Source of the DNA: Candidatus Nealsonbacteria bacterium
GTDB taxonomy: Bacteria; Patescibacteriota; Minisyncoccia; Minisyncoccales; JAGGXC01
DNA: 36,671 bases
Assembly: GCA_026396195.1 (NCBI GenBank)
Contig: JAPLXH010000005.1
Location: forward strand, 67,710 to 104,380
Direction: 5' to 3'
The position numbers and the translations under genes are program-made. Below, piece after piece: positions 6,025-12,169 of this stretch. Below the pieces are notes generated by a model. It did not search any database. It had not been told where the DNA came from and saw only the letters and a list, made by a program, of their open reading frames with translations. Each line of letters starts with the position of its first letter. The stretch's first letter is position 1.

Positions 6025-6035
6025 AAGGGAAAATT

Positions 6036-6719
6036 ATGCAAAAAGAAGCTAAGGAAAAAATTAAAAATCTTAAATCTTTAGTTAATTTCAAAAATGAGCT
6101 TAAGGAAACTCGTACACTTATACATGCTCTTGAAACGCAGGTTATTGCAACTAAAGAATTCTTGAAAGTTACTAAGGCAAAAGAGAAGCCTGGATATGAA
6201 AAATTTCAGAAATTTTTAGAAATTACCGACAAGCAAATCGCTAAACTACACGAATTAGGCTTTGTAGCGCTTTTTGCAAACTTCGAGTGTTTCATGTTTG
6301 AGTTTTTAAAAGATCTTTTCAGAAGACATACTCACTCCTTTCAATCAGATAAAATAGCAAAATTCGAAGATATTAAAGACTTTAAAACCGTCAAAGAAGT
6401 CAAGGAATATTTTATAGACTCTTTTGCTATTGAAAAATCATACGACATCGAAACATGGACAAGTTTCCTTAATCAGCGCTTTGGCATAATTATATTTAAG
6501 AACAGAAAAGACTTGCTTCGCTTTAAAGCACTTAATTCTATTAGGAACTTAATACTGCACTCAGGGAGTAAAACTAATGTAAAATTTAGGAACGAAATGA
6601 GAAATTTACTGAAGACGCCTGTTCCTATAGGCAAGCCCTTTAAATTAGACATGAAAAGGTATTTCGTTGTTTTACATAGTTGTTTACAGATATTAATTAA
6701 AAATATTGAAAAGAGTTAG
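6036..6719 (+). CDS. HEPN-domain protein (putative ribonuclease), 227 aa
   Basis: An all-helical protein with an N-terminal coiled coil (about residues 5-60). Near residues 167-176 it reads NSIRNLILHSG, matching the Rx4-6H motif of HEPN ribonucleases (Arg, four residues, His). The layout resembles MAE_28990/RiboL-PSP-HEPN-type proteins, which are linked to defence or toxin systems. AAGGGA lies 5 nt before the ATG, but the predicted +1 (6031) would leave it outside the mRNA. No obvious antitoxin is adjacent. HEPN assignment is by motif and helical context only. Confidence 0.7.
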   Translation: MQKEAKEKIKNLKSLVNFKNELKETRTLIHALETQVIATKEFLKVTKAKEKPGYEKFQKFLEITDKQIAKLHELGFVALFANFECFMFEFLKDLFRRHTHSFQSDKIAKFEDIKDFKTVKEVKEYFIDSFAIEKSYDIETWTSFLNQRFGIIIFKNRKDLLRFKALNSIRNLILHSGSKTNVKFRNEMRNLLKTPVPIGKPFKLDMKRYFVVLHSCLQILIKNIEKS

Positions 6720-6748
6720 CGAGCGAAACGCGTCAGTGGAGAAATCTG

Positions 6749-6803
6749 AAATCGCTTAAGGGGCGGTTTTTAGTTTGAAAAATCTTTAAAATAGCGGTAT
6801 GGT
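6749..6803 (+). promoter_or_regulatory. Joint element and promoter
   Basis: AAATCGC (6749-6755) pairs with GCGGTTT (6763-6769, one wobble) and runs into Ts. TTGAAA (6775-6780), a 17-nt spacer ending AATAGCGG and TATGGT (6798-6803) follow. The spacer end matches the promoter at 5996. Confidence 0.65.
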
Positions 6804-6889
6804 GAAGGAAAGAAAAATATGCAAGATATAAAAATTATTGAAAAAAATAATTAACAAGTAAAATCTGTTTGGAAATTAAAAAATTTAAT

Positions 6890-7375
6890 ATGGGAAAATT
6901 TAATTTCAAAAACGAAGACGATTTTCAAAAAATAAAAAGTGAAGCCGAAGAATTTTATGGCACAATCAATGATATTTATTGTCCTTATTTAAAAGAAAAA
7001 ATCGCTTTTAATGTAAAGGGATTAAAACATTTAAAATTTATTTCGGATAGACAAGCTAGGCCAAGAAAAGATCAATATTCAAGACTGAAACTTATTCGTT
7101 TTGCTCCAGAAGTTTTAAAATTATCTCATACTTTACAAGGAATCTGGCGCATAAAAAGGTTTGAATCACAAAAAACAAACAGCAGATGGGAACAAGTCTT
7201 GAAAGACGTAATATATTATGAATTTATCGCAGTTATAGAAAACATAAGAATAAAAGTTATTATTAAAGAAGTTTTGGGAGGAGAAAAACATTTTTGGAGT
7301 ATTATTCCTTTTTGGGGAATTGACAAAATGACAAGCAAGAGAATTTTACATGGTGGCGATCCAGAAATTGACTAA
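6890..7375 (+). CDS. Conserved hypothetical protein, about 161 aa
   Basis: A basic protein with an invariant-looking core (IYCPYLKEKIAFNVKGLKHL) near residues 25-45 and a C-terminal SIIPFWGIDK..LHGGDPE. It resembles unnamed proteins I associate with CPR genomes; a toxin- or nuclease-like fold is possible but unproven. The start is uncertain: ATG 6890 is chosen, while TTG 6869 would add 7 residues, and neither has an SD. An 11-codon ORF (6819-6854) precedes it on the same transcript and might couple translation, or mark a frameshifted original start. Confidence 0.65.
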   Translation: MGKFNFKNEDDFQKIKSEAEEFYGTINDIYCPYLKEKIAFNVKGLKHLKFISDRQARPRKDQYSRLKLIRFAPEVLKLSHTLQGIWRIKRFESQKTNSRWEQVLKDVIYYEFIAVIENIRIKVIIKEVLGGEKHFWSIIPFWGIDKMTSKRILHGGDPEID

Positions 7376-7382
7376 ACTAAAA

Positions 7383-7410
7383 AATACCGTTTTTTTCGGT
7401 ATTCTTTAGT
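7383..7410 (+). terminator. Weak intrinsic terminator
   Basis: AATACCG (7383-7389) and CGGTATT (7397-7403) form a 7-bp stem. Only a short, interrupted T-tract follows. Confidence 0.6.
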
Positions 7411-7467
7411 GGTACTTGGGTACAGCTTGGATATAGCCGTGACAGGGCCAAGGCCCTCCAAGCACCA
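7411..7467 (+). other. Structured non-coding stretch ending in GCACCA
   Basis: The 7376-7613 gap holds no gene. GTAC-ttgg-GTAC (7412-7423) is followed by GCTTGGA (7425-7431) pairing with TCCAAGC (7457-7463). Inside it is AGGGCC (7444-7449) with GGCCCT (7452-7457). ACCA follows the closing stem as in a tRNA acceptor end. There is no T-arm or anticodon arm, so it is not a tRNA. Confidence 0.4.
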
Positions 7468-7579
7468 ATTTCAATATAACACAAAACATTATGTCAATCA
7501 AGATTTATCCCCAAGTATCTTTGTAAATAAAAAAGCGGTGTTTGGGTCTGAAATACTCAACTTAATCTTATAATATTTA

Positions 7580-7619
7580 CTCCATAGATAGAATTCCTAC
7601 TGGAATTCTATCTATGGAG
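7580..7619. repeat. Perfect 18-bp inverted repeat spanning a start codon
   Basis: CTCCATAGATAGAATTCC (7580-7597), loop TACT, then its exact complement (7602-7619). The ATG of the next gene (7614-7616) lies inside the right arm. TATAAT at 7569-7574 predicts a +1 near 7581, so the mRNA would start with this hairpin. Confidence 0.9.
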
Positions 7620-8288
7620 ACCATTATTGTCAATACCAAAACAACGATTTGTAAAAATAAAACAAATTTTGAAACGGTTTCAGTAAATGATTTATTAGAA
7701 AATATGAGCATTTTAATTAGATATATTATAGCACAAAAAAGCAAAAAAATAAAGAAAAATAAACCGAAATTAATAATAAATATGGACTATAAAAAGTATT
7801 ATGATTTAGAAAATTATTTATTCGGAGAGGTAAAAAATAATTTTAAAAAACATGGCTATTTAACGCCAGAAGAATTTTTCTGTATCGTTATTTGGAAAGC
7901 AAATAGAGCAAAAAGCAAAATAAAAGATAAAATTTTTAAAAAAGGAGAAAATTTAAATAAAAGTATTAAAAAATTAACTAGTCAAATTTTTAAAGCATCG
8001 AGCAATAAAGAAAAATTAAGAATTTTATTAGAAGATTGGGAATTTGGTCTTCCCATGGCTTCAGCTTTATTAACGGTTTTGTATCCTAAAAATTTTACAA
8101 TTTATGATGTAAGAGTTAGAAATCAGTTTGGCATAAAAGATTTTTCCGGTAGAAAAAATCAAATTGAAAAGTATTTTTCAGAATTTCTACCTAAAGTGAA
8201 AAAACAGTCGGGTAAAAATTTGAGAGAAAAAGATAAGTATTTATGGGGGAAGTCTTTTTTTGAAGACCTTAGGAAATTTTTAAAATAA
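7614..8288 (+). CDS. Helix-hairpin-helix-like hypothetical protein, 224 aa
   Basis: A very Lys-rich helical protein. The region FGLPMASALLTVLYPKNFTIYDVRV (two blocks near residues 144-168) resembles the HhH core of DNA-glycosylase-like proteins, in which a GxG/P turn is followed by a helix and then a conserved Asp. Catalytic residues cannot be confirmed. The start is unusual, buried in the perfect inverted repeat at 7580-7619 with no SD. The next in-frame Met is about 30 residues on. It heads a likely three-gene unit with 8298 and 8662. Confidence 0.6.
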   Translation: METIIVNTKTTICKNKTNFETVSVNDLLENMSILIRYIIAQKSKKIKKNKPKLIINMDYKKYYDLENYLFGEVKNNFKKHGYLTPEEFFCIVIWKANRAKSKIKDKIFKKGENLNKSIKKLTSQIFKASSNKEKLRILLEDWEFGLPMASALLTVLYPKNFTIYDVRVRNQFGIKDFSGRKNQIEKYFSEFLPKVKKQSGKNLREKDKYLWGKSFFEDLRKFLK

Positions 8289-8297
8289 CTAAAATTT

Positions 8298-8621
8298 ATG
8301 TCAGAAGAAATAAAAAAAATATCAGATTCTGAATTAGTTAATAAGGCTGAACGTGGTTACAAAGATATTGCTTACGCAGAACTTATTAGAAGATTAATAG
8401 TGGCACTTAACAATTCAAGTAAAAGCTCAGAAGAATACAGCAAGAGAAATTTAATTCTTTCTGTTGCCTTATTTTTTATTGGATATATGCAGTTAATAAC
8501 AACGATTATTACAAGTCAAATTTCTAATTTTAATAAGATTGCTTTATTTACAATTATTATAATTTCTATTTATTTTGTGGTTAATTGGCTGCTTAAAAGC
8601 GAACGTGAAATTAAATTATAA
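8298..8621 (+). CDS. Small membrane protein, 107 aa
   Basis: A charged N-terminal half (about 50 residues, helical) is followed by two transmembrane helices (about 51-72 and 79-98). The N-terminus (ISDSELVNKAERGY.. AELIRRLI) resembles the charged heads of small CPR membrane proteins, but the family is unknown. It starts 9 nt after the preceding stop without an SD, so it is probably co-transcribed. Confidence 0.65.
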   Translation: MSEEIKKISDSELVNKAERGYKDIAYAELIRRLIVALNNSSKSSEEYSKRNLILSVALFFIGYMQLITTIITSQISNFNKIALFTIIIISIYFVVNWLLKSEREIKL

Positions 8622-8661
8622 AAAATAACTAAGGGCAGGAATTTAGCTCGATTTTAAAAAT

Positions 8662-9027
8662 ATGCATCAATTAACTCTTTTTGAAGCGTTTTTTATAACC
8701 CATTTCGTAATGGATTGGATTTTTCAATGGAAATGGGAGGCAATGAACAAATCAAAAAATATTTTTGCTTTATTCTTCCATTGTGCCGTTTATACGGTGG
8801 GGTTTATTCCCGTATTTTCGTTATACAAAATTAATTTTTTATGGTTGTTATTAATTTTCATTAGTCATTTTATCTTTGATAAAAGAAATTTTGAGGTTTG
8901 GATTTTAGAAAAATTCAAAGGGTTTAAAAAAGAAGGGGACTTAGAGCCATTTTGGAATATTGTATTAATCGGAGTTGATCAAACGCTTCATTTAGTCATT
9001 TTATCCTTTATTGTTATTTTTTCTTAA
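8662..9027 (+). CDS. DUF3307-like membrane protein, 121 aa
   Basis: Three to four transmembrane segments. HFVMDWIFQ near residues 14-22, an FHCAVYT block and the C-terminal DQTLHLVIL match my memory of the DUF3307 family, whose function is unknown. No SD. It lies 40 nt after the previous gene in the same orientation. Confidence 0.7.
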   Translation: MHQLTLFEAFFITHFVMDWIFQWKWEAMNKSKNIFALFFHCAVYTVGFIPVFSLYKINFLWLLLIFISHFIFDKRNFEVWILEKFKGFKKEGDLEPFWNIVLIGVDQTLHLVILSFIVIFS

Positions 9028-9036
9028 AACTTAGTA

Positions 9037-9051
9037 CTTCGACGGGCTCAG
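9037..9051 (-). repeat. Dispersed repeat, CTGAG..CGTCGAAG family
   Basis: CTTCGACGGGCTCAG is the reverse complement of the repeat core. CTTCGACCTGAAG follows at about 9055-9067, a partial second copy. Confidence 0.75.
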
Positions 9052-9087
9052 TATCTTCGACCTGAAGTTAAAAATCGACGCGTAAAA

Positions 9088-9124
9088 TAAAAAATCGCCT
9101 CAGAAATTTATCTTCATCGGCGAT
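9088..9124 (-). terminator. Terminator of the minus-strand gene
   Basis: ATCGCC (9094-9099) pairs with GGCGAT (9119-9124). On the minus strand a T6 run follows. It uses the same ATCGCC/GGCGAT stem as the plus-strand joint elements. Confidence 0.8.
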
Positions 9125-9133
9125 ATTATTTTT

Positions 9134-9646
9134 TTATCCATATAGGAAGTCGTCTTTGTGTTTTACGCCCGCTTGTTCTTTAATTTGATTGATATCGGAT
9201 TGAAAAGTATTTCTTTCTTCCTGCTCGATTTGGATTGCTATGTGTGTAATATTCCGCATTGCCACTTTGCCCATTACATACCATTTTTTGACAATTTCCG
9301 GCGGTTCCGGCCATAAAGATTCTGGCATTTGATTTAATTTTTTGAGATCAAGCGTGGAAAAGTGATTAATTAATTCTTCAATTTCCGTGTCATTGAGCTT
9401 TATTTGCGCAATCCTACTTAGTTCTTTATAGAAAGAATTAAAAACTCTGTCATAGATTTTTTTCTGCATTTCAATGTGCCGGATCGTTATTTTTCGATTT
9501 AAATCGGCAATGGGATTTGCAGCAGCTAATTCATTATTATATTCCGGAAGAACGCTAATAATCTCATCGTAATTCTCGGTTCCTTCGAATATTTTGTTTC
9601 TTACAACTTCAATCAAACTATCTAACTTTTTCTGGTCTATAGGCAT
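9134..9646 (-). CDS. Hypothetical helical protein, 170 aa
   Basis: A soluble, almost fully helical protein with acidic and basic heptad-like stretches and a WPEPPEIVKKWYVMGK segment near residues 107-122. No domain recognised. GGAGG on the minus strand, 7 nt before the ATG, supports the start. It has its own promoter (9667-9694) divergent from the next plus-strand gene. Confidence 0.75.
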   Translation of the reverse strand: MPIDQKKLDSLIEVVRNKIFEGTENYDEIISVLPEYNNELAAANPIADLNRKITIRHIEMQKKIYDRVFNSFYKELSRIAQIKLNDTEIEELINHFSTLDLKKLNQMPESLWPEPPEIVKKWYVMGKVAMRNITHIAIQIEQEERNTFQSDINQIKEQAGVKHKDDFLYG

Positions 9647-9666
9647 TTACACACCTCCAGCATCAA

Positions 9667-9694
9667 AGTATAATATTTACCAATTTTTTGTCAA
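9667..9694 (-). promoter_or_regulatory. Minus-strand cassette promoter
   Basis: On the minus strand: TTGACA (9689-9694), a 16-nt spacer and TATACT (9667-9672), with GGAGG 8 nt further. The geometry is close to that of the plus-strand cassettes. Confidence 0.75.
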
Positions 9695-9733
9695 TTAATA
9701 TTACAATGAATTCCGGCGGTTTTTTGGTAACTA

Positions 9734-9761
9734 TTGACAAATTATATAATTAGTATATAAT
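9734..9761 (+). promoter_or_regulatory. Promoter with consensus hexamers
   Basis: TTGACA (9734-9739), a 16-nt spacer and TATAAT (9756-9761). Upstream is a half joint (GGCGG plus T-run, 9715-9726) without its left arm. Confidence 0.8.
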
Positions 9762-9780
9762 TTATAAAGGTGAATTAAGT

Positions 9781-10206
9781 ATGGTGGTCTTTAACAAAGC
9801 GCAAATAAGATGTTTTAGCAAAATCGAAGAAAAACCTCTCTCCATTTATGAAATTGTGGAAAGGATAAACGCAGATGGTATGAGCTTGGTATCGAGCACT
9901 CATATATATTTTACTTCCATAATAAACTTTGAACGTTTAGGCTTGGTAAAAGTAAAATATAAAAATAATGACAACGACGTACTTTCTAGAAGCCACTATA
10001 AAAATATGATGTGCCGATTAACAGAAAAAGGAAAAGCGATAAAACAAGCAACAGATAAGGTTTATCCAACAATTAAAAAACTGGACGAGCAGGTAGAAAA
10101 CCTACACGAGGAAATATATTTAATTTATAAAAAATTTGATAAAAAAATTAAAACATATTTCCTCTTTTTTTTAATCGCCAAGCGGGCGGTTTTTTGTTTG
10201 CGCTGA
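9781..10206 (+). CDS. Winged-helix-like protein running through its terminator, 141 aa
   Basis: The N-terminal 90 residues look like a winged helix-turn-helix: IYEIVERINADG, then INFERLGLVKVKY, then CRLTEKGKAI. A coiled coil follows. The last about 15 residues are encoded by the terminator T-tract and joint hairpin, which is abnormal. Both other frames have stops near 10119-10132, so a one-base shift would give a normal end before the terminator. It may be a frameshifted gene or a sequence error, or a non-stop message if termination occurs at about 10172. SD-like AAAGGTGAA precedes the ATG. Confidence 0.6.
   Translation: MVVFNKAQIRCFSKIEEKPLSIYEIVERINADGMSLVSSTHIYFTSIINFERLGLVKVKYKNNDNDVLSRSHYKNMMCRLTEKGKAIKQATDKVYPTIKKLDEQVENLHEEIYLIYKKFDKKIKTYFLFFLIAKRAVFCLR
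10108..10172 (+). terminator. Terminator inside the 9781 reading frame
   Basis: GAGGAAATAT (10108-10117) and ATATTTCCTC (10155-10164) form a perfect 10-bp stem with a long A/T-rich loop. T8 follows. Confidence 0.75.
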
Positions 10207-10358
10207 GCCGGCCGAAGCGTTTACGCTGAGTAGTTCGATTATTAACTCACTACCTAACGGCTTTTCGAAGTGGTCCTCCCTCGCTTCCCGATAAATCGGG
10301 ATTTCATCCCAAAGCGGTTGGGATTCAACTTGAGAGCTACGGACGGACAAAGTATAAT
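10173..10358 (+). repeat. Joint hairpin and composite repeat block with promoter
   Basis: No gene is seen in 10207-10403. AATCGCC (10173-10179) with GGCGGTT (10185-10191) is the joint hairpin. CTGAGCCGGCCGAAG follows (10203-10217), then CCCGATAAATCGGG (10287-10300), then TTGAGA (10330-10335), a 17-nt spacer and TATAAT (10353-10358). The block recurs in altered form at 13577-13726 and 29105-29170, and its last part supplies the promoter of the next gene. Confidence 0.75.
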
Positions 10359-10403
10359 AAATTAAGTCGAAAAAATTATAATTAAACAAAAAAAATTTAA
10401 ATT

Positions 10404-10730
10404 ATGCCAAGTTTAATTTATATACTTTTAGCCGGGTTTGTCGGCGGGATAATGCGAGGTTTGGTAGGGTATATCAAATATCGCAGTTCTTATAAAGATA
10501 TTGCGTTTAAGAAAGGCTATTTTTCATCTATGGTGGCAATTTCCGGCGCCGTGGGATTAATGGCTGCCTGGGTAACCCAGGATTTAGGCATTAAATTTTT
10601 GGGACTGCCAACTATCACTCCAGCTATAGCTATAATTATTGGTTATGCCGGAGGAGATTTCATTGAAAATATTTTCAAGATTTTAACCGGCAAAACCTCG
10701 CTTTATCAAATGCCAACTATTAAAAAATAG
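10404..10730 (+). CDS. Small membrane protein, holin-like layout, 108 aa
   Basis: Three predicted transmembrane helices (about 4-22, 42-60, 68-90), Gly-rich, with GYAGGDFIENIFKIL near residues 80-94 and a basic C-terminus. The size and helix layout resemble holin-type or other small CPR membrane proteins; function is not established. It has no SD. Transcription is probably driven by the repeat-borne promoter at 10330-10358. Confidence 0.65.
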   Translation: MPSLIYILLAGFVGGIMRGLVGYIKYRSSYKDIAFKKGYFSSMVAISGAVGLMAAWVTQDLGIKFLGLPTITPAIAIIIGYAGGDFIENIFKILTGKTSLYQMPTIKK

Positions 10731-10764
10731 TTTTTACTCATAAATTTTTCGGCGGATTACTAAA

Positions 10765-11148
10765 ATGGAAGATGTAGTCGTTAAAAAATCTAAAATACAT
10801 AAGAAAGGAGTTTTTGCTAATAGAAACTTTAAAAAAGGTGAAGTTGTTATTAAATATCATCTAAAGAACTTAACCGAAGAAGAGTTTAATAATTTATCAG
10901 AAAAAGAAAAACACTATACTTCAAAAGAAAATGGAGAATATTTATTATTTCCATCGCCGGAAAGGTATGTAAATCATTCTTGCAGTCCCAATACTAATCC
11001 TATTAATAAATGCGATGTTGCGATTAAAGACATTAAAAAAGGTGAAGAAATAACCACAGATTATTCAAAAGACAATGTTCCTGGTTTAAATATGAAGTGT
11101 AATTGCGGCAGTGAAAATTGCAAAGGAATAATTAAAAATAAGATCTAA
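10765..11148 (+). CDS. SET-domain protein (putative lysine methyltransferase), 127 aa
   Basis: A minimal SET domain: KKGVFANRNFKKGE near residues 13-26, YVNHSCSPNT near 73-82 (the RFxNHxCxPN motif), EITTDYS near 95-101 and a post-SET CNCG..NCKG at 112-120. SET enzymes transfer methyl groups from SAM to lysine; the bacterial substrate is unknown. It is shorter than most because the SET-I insert is small. It starts 34 nt after the previous gene, so a shared transcript is likely. Confidence 0.88.
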   Translation: MEDVVVKKSKIHKKGVFANRNFKKGEVVIKYHLKNLTEEEFNNLSEKEKHYTSKENGEYLLFPSPERYVNHSCSPNTNPINKCDVAIKDIKKGEEITTDYSKDNVPGLNMKCNCGSENCKGIIKNKI

Positions 11149-11166
11149 CATTTTCACTAAGAAAAA

Positions 11167-11248
11167 ATCGCTAATCCTTCGGGGGTACTCAGGACAGGGA
11201 GGCGGTTTTTTGGTTAGCTATTGACAAACTTTATAGATATGCTATTAT
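11167..11248 (+). promoter_or_regulatory. Joint terminator with repeat in its loop, plus promoter
   Basis: AATCGC (starting 11166) and GGCGGTTTTTT (starting 11201) form a joint hairpin. Its loop contains a copy of the dispersed repeat in reverse orientation (11175-11194). TTGACA (11221-11226), a 16-nt spacer and TATTAT (11243-11248) follow. Confidence 0.7.
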
Positions 11249-11254
11249 TCTAGT

Positions 11255-11380
11255 AGTCCTTTAGTATTTCTCAATACTCTATTGTCCGAATGCACAATAG
11301 AGAACAAGGCATACTTTTAACGCTGCAATATAATATCGCCCCAAAAAATATTAAATTATTTAAGGGGCTCATCTTTTTTT
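11255..11380 (+). ncRNA. Candidate structured RNA, about 125 nt
   Basis: Bounded by a strong promoter and an intrinsic terminator, with no convincing ORF. Internal stems: GTATT/AATAC (near 11263-11276), a perfect 9-bp CTCTATTGT/ACAATAGAG stem (near 11277-11302) and the terminator GCCCC (11338-11342) with GGGGC (11364-11368) plus T7. It matches no RNA family I know. Confidence 0.55.
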
Positions 11381-11434
11381 ATCGCCTAAAAAGCGGTTTT
11401 TTTGTTTACGCTGAGTCCGTCGAAGTGATATAAT
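11381..11434 (+). promoter_or_regulatory. Joint hairpin plus repeat-borne promoter
   Basis: An ATCGC/GCGGT hairpin with a T-run is followed by TTTACG (11405-11410), the repeat CTGAGTCCGTCGAAGTG as spacer (11411-11427, plus A) and TATAAT (11429-11434). Predicted +1 at 11441 is 2 nt before the ATG, so the mRNA is nearly leaderless. Confidence 0.65.
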
Positions 11435-11442
11435 AAAATAAT

Positions 11443-12084
11443 ATGGCTAAAATTTTTATTTTTGGAGACAGTATCGTTAATGGAATATTAGACGAAAAAA
11501 GCGGGGGATGGGTTCAGAGACTCAGGAGTTATTTAGATGAAAAAAATTTATCTAATCCTGATGTTGAATATATTGTTTATAATCTTGGTGTTTCGGGAAA
11601 TAATACCAGAGATTTATTACAAAGATTTGAGTTTGAGACAAAAAAAAGATTAGATGAATTTAAAGAAGAAACGATTATCATTTTTGGAATCGGAGTAAAC
11701 GATTCCCAGTTCGTTCTTAGTCAAAATAGCCAGAGAGTCCCGCTTGAGGAGTATATTAAAAATCTAGATGAATTATTGAACAGTGCTCGAAAATTTTCTG
11801 ATAAAATTTTGTTTGTCGGATTAACCCCCGTTGATGAAAAAAGAACAACTCCGATTCCCTGGAACGAAGATAAATTCTATAAAAACGAATACGTTAAGAA
11901 ATTTAATGATTCTCTAAGATCTTTTTGCCAAGAGAACAAAGTTTATTTTATTGAAATTTTTGAAGAAATGATAAAAATGAATTATTCTGAATTGCTATAC
12001 GATGGCCTTCATCCGAACTCAGAAGGGCACGAAAAAATATTTGAAATTGTGAAAGATTATATTATCAAACATAAAATAATTTAA
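11443..12084 (+). CDS. SGNH/GDSL-family hydrolase, 213 aa
   Basis: A serine esterase or lipase fold. Block I FGDSIVNG (residues 7-14) has the nucleophile Ser, block II contributes the Gly of GVSGNN (about 50-55), block III is GIGVND (about 82-87) and block V is DGLHPNSEGH (about 187-196) with the catalytic Asp and His. No signal peptide, so probably cytoplasmic. The substrate is unknown. It is single-gene, with a repeat-borne promoter and almost no 5' leader. Confidence 0.92.
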   Translation: MAKIFIFGDSIVNGILDEKSGGWVQRLRSYLDEKNLSNPDVEYIVYNLGVSGNNTRDLLQRFEFETKKRLDEFKEETIIIFGIGVNDSQFVLSQNSQRVPLEEYIKNLDELLNSARKFSDKILFVGLTPVDEKRTTPIPWNEDKFYKNEYVKKFNDSLRSFCQENKVYFIEIFEEMIKMNYSELLYDGLHPNSEGHEKIFEIVKDYIIKHKII

Positions 12085-12169
12085 AATTATCCAAAATAAT
12101 TTTTTAGATATTATAAAGTTTATAATTAGATTCTTAAAGGTCGATTAAAAAATTAATTTTATTATTTCA

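Noticed and set aside
1-6030. CRISPR array, suggested by regularly recurring short repeats
   Set aside because: The repeats are diverged terminator-promoter joints separated by genes of different lengths, not uniform spacers; no cas genes.
1-6030. Classical integron cassette array
   Set aside because: No integrase, no recognisable attC core sites, and each unit has its own promoter.
7405-7467. T-box riboswitch, suggested by GTGGTAC near 7409
   Set aside because: The conserved T-box core is not completed, there is no specifier stem, and the next gene is not an amino-acid gene.
7393-7467. tRNA gene ending in CCA
   Set aside because: No T-arm, anticodon arm or D-arm can be drawn.
10171-10389. 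72-codon minus-strand ORF
   Set aside because: It lies entirely in the joint hairpin and repeat block, with no SD.
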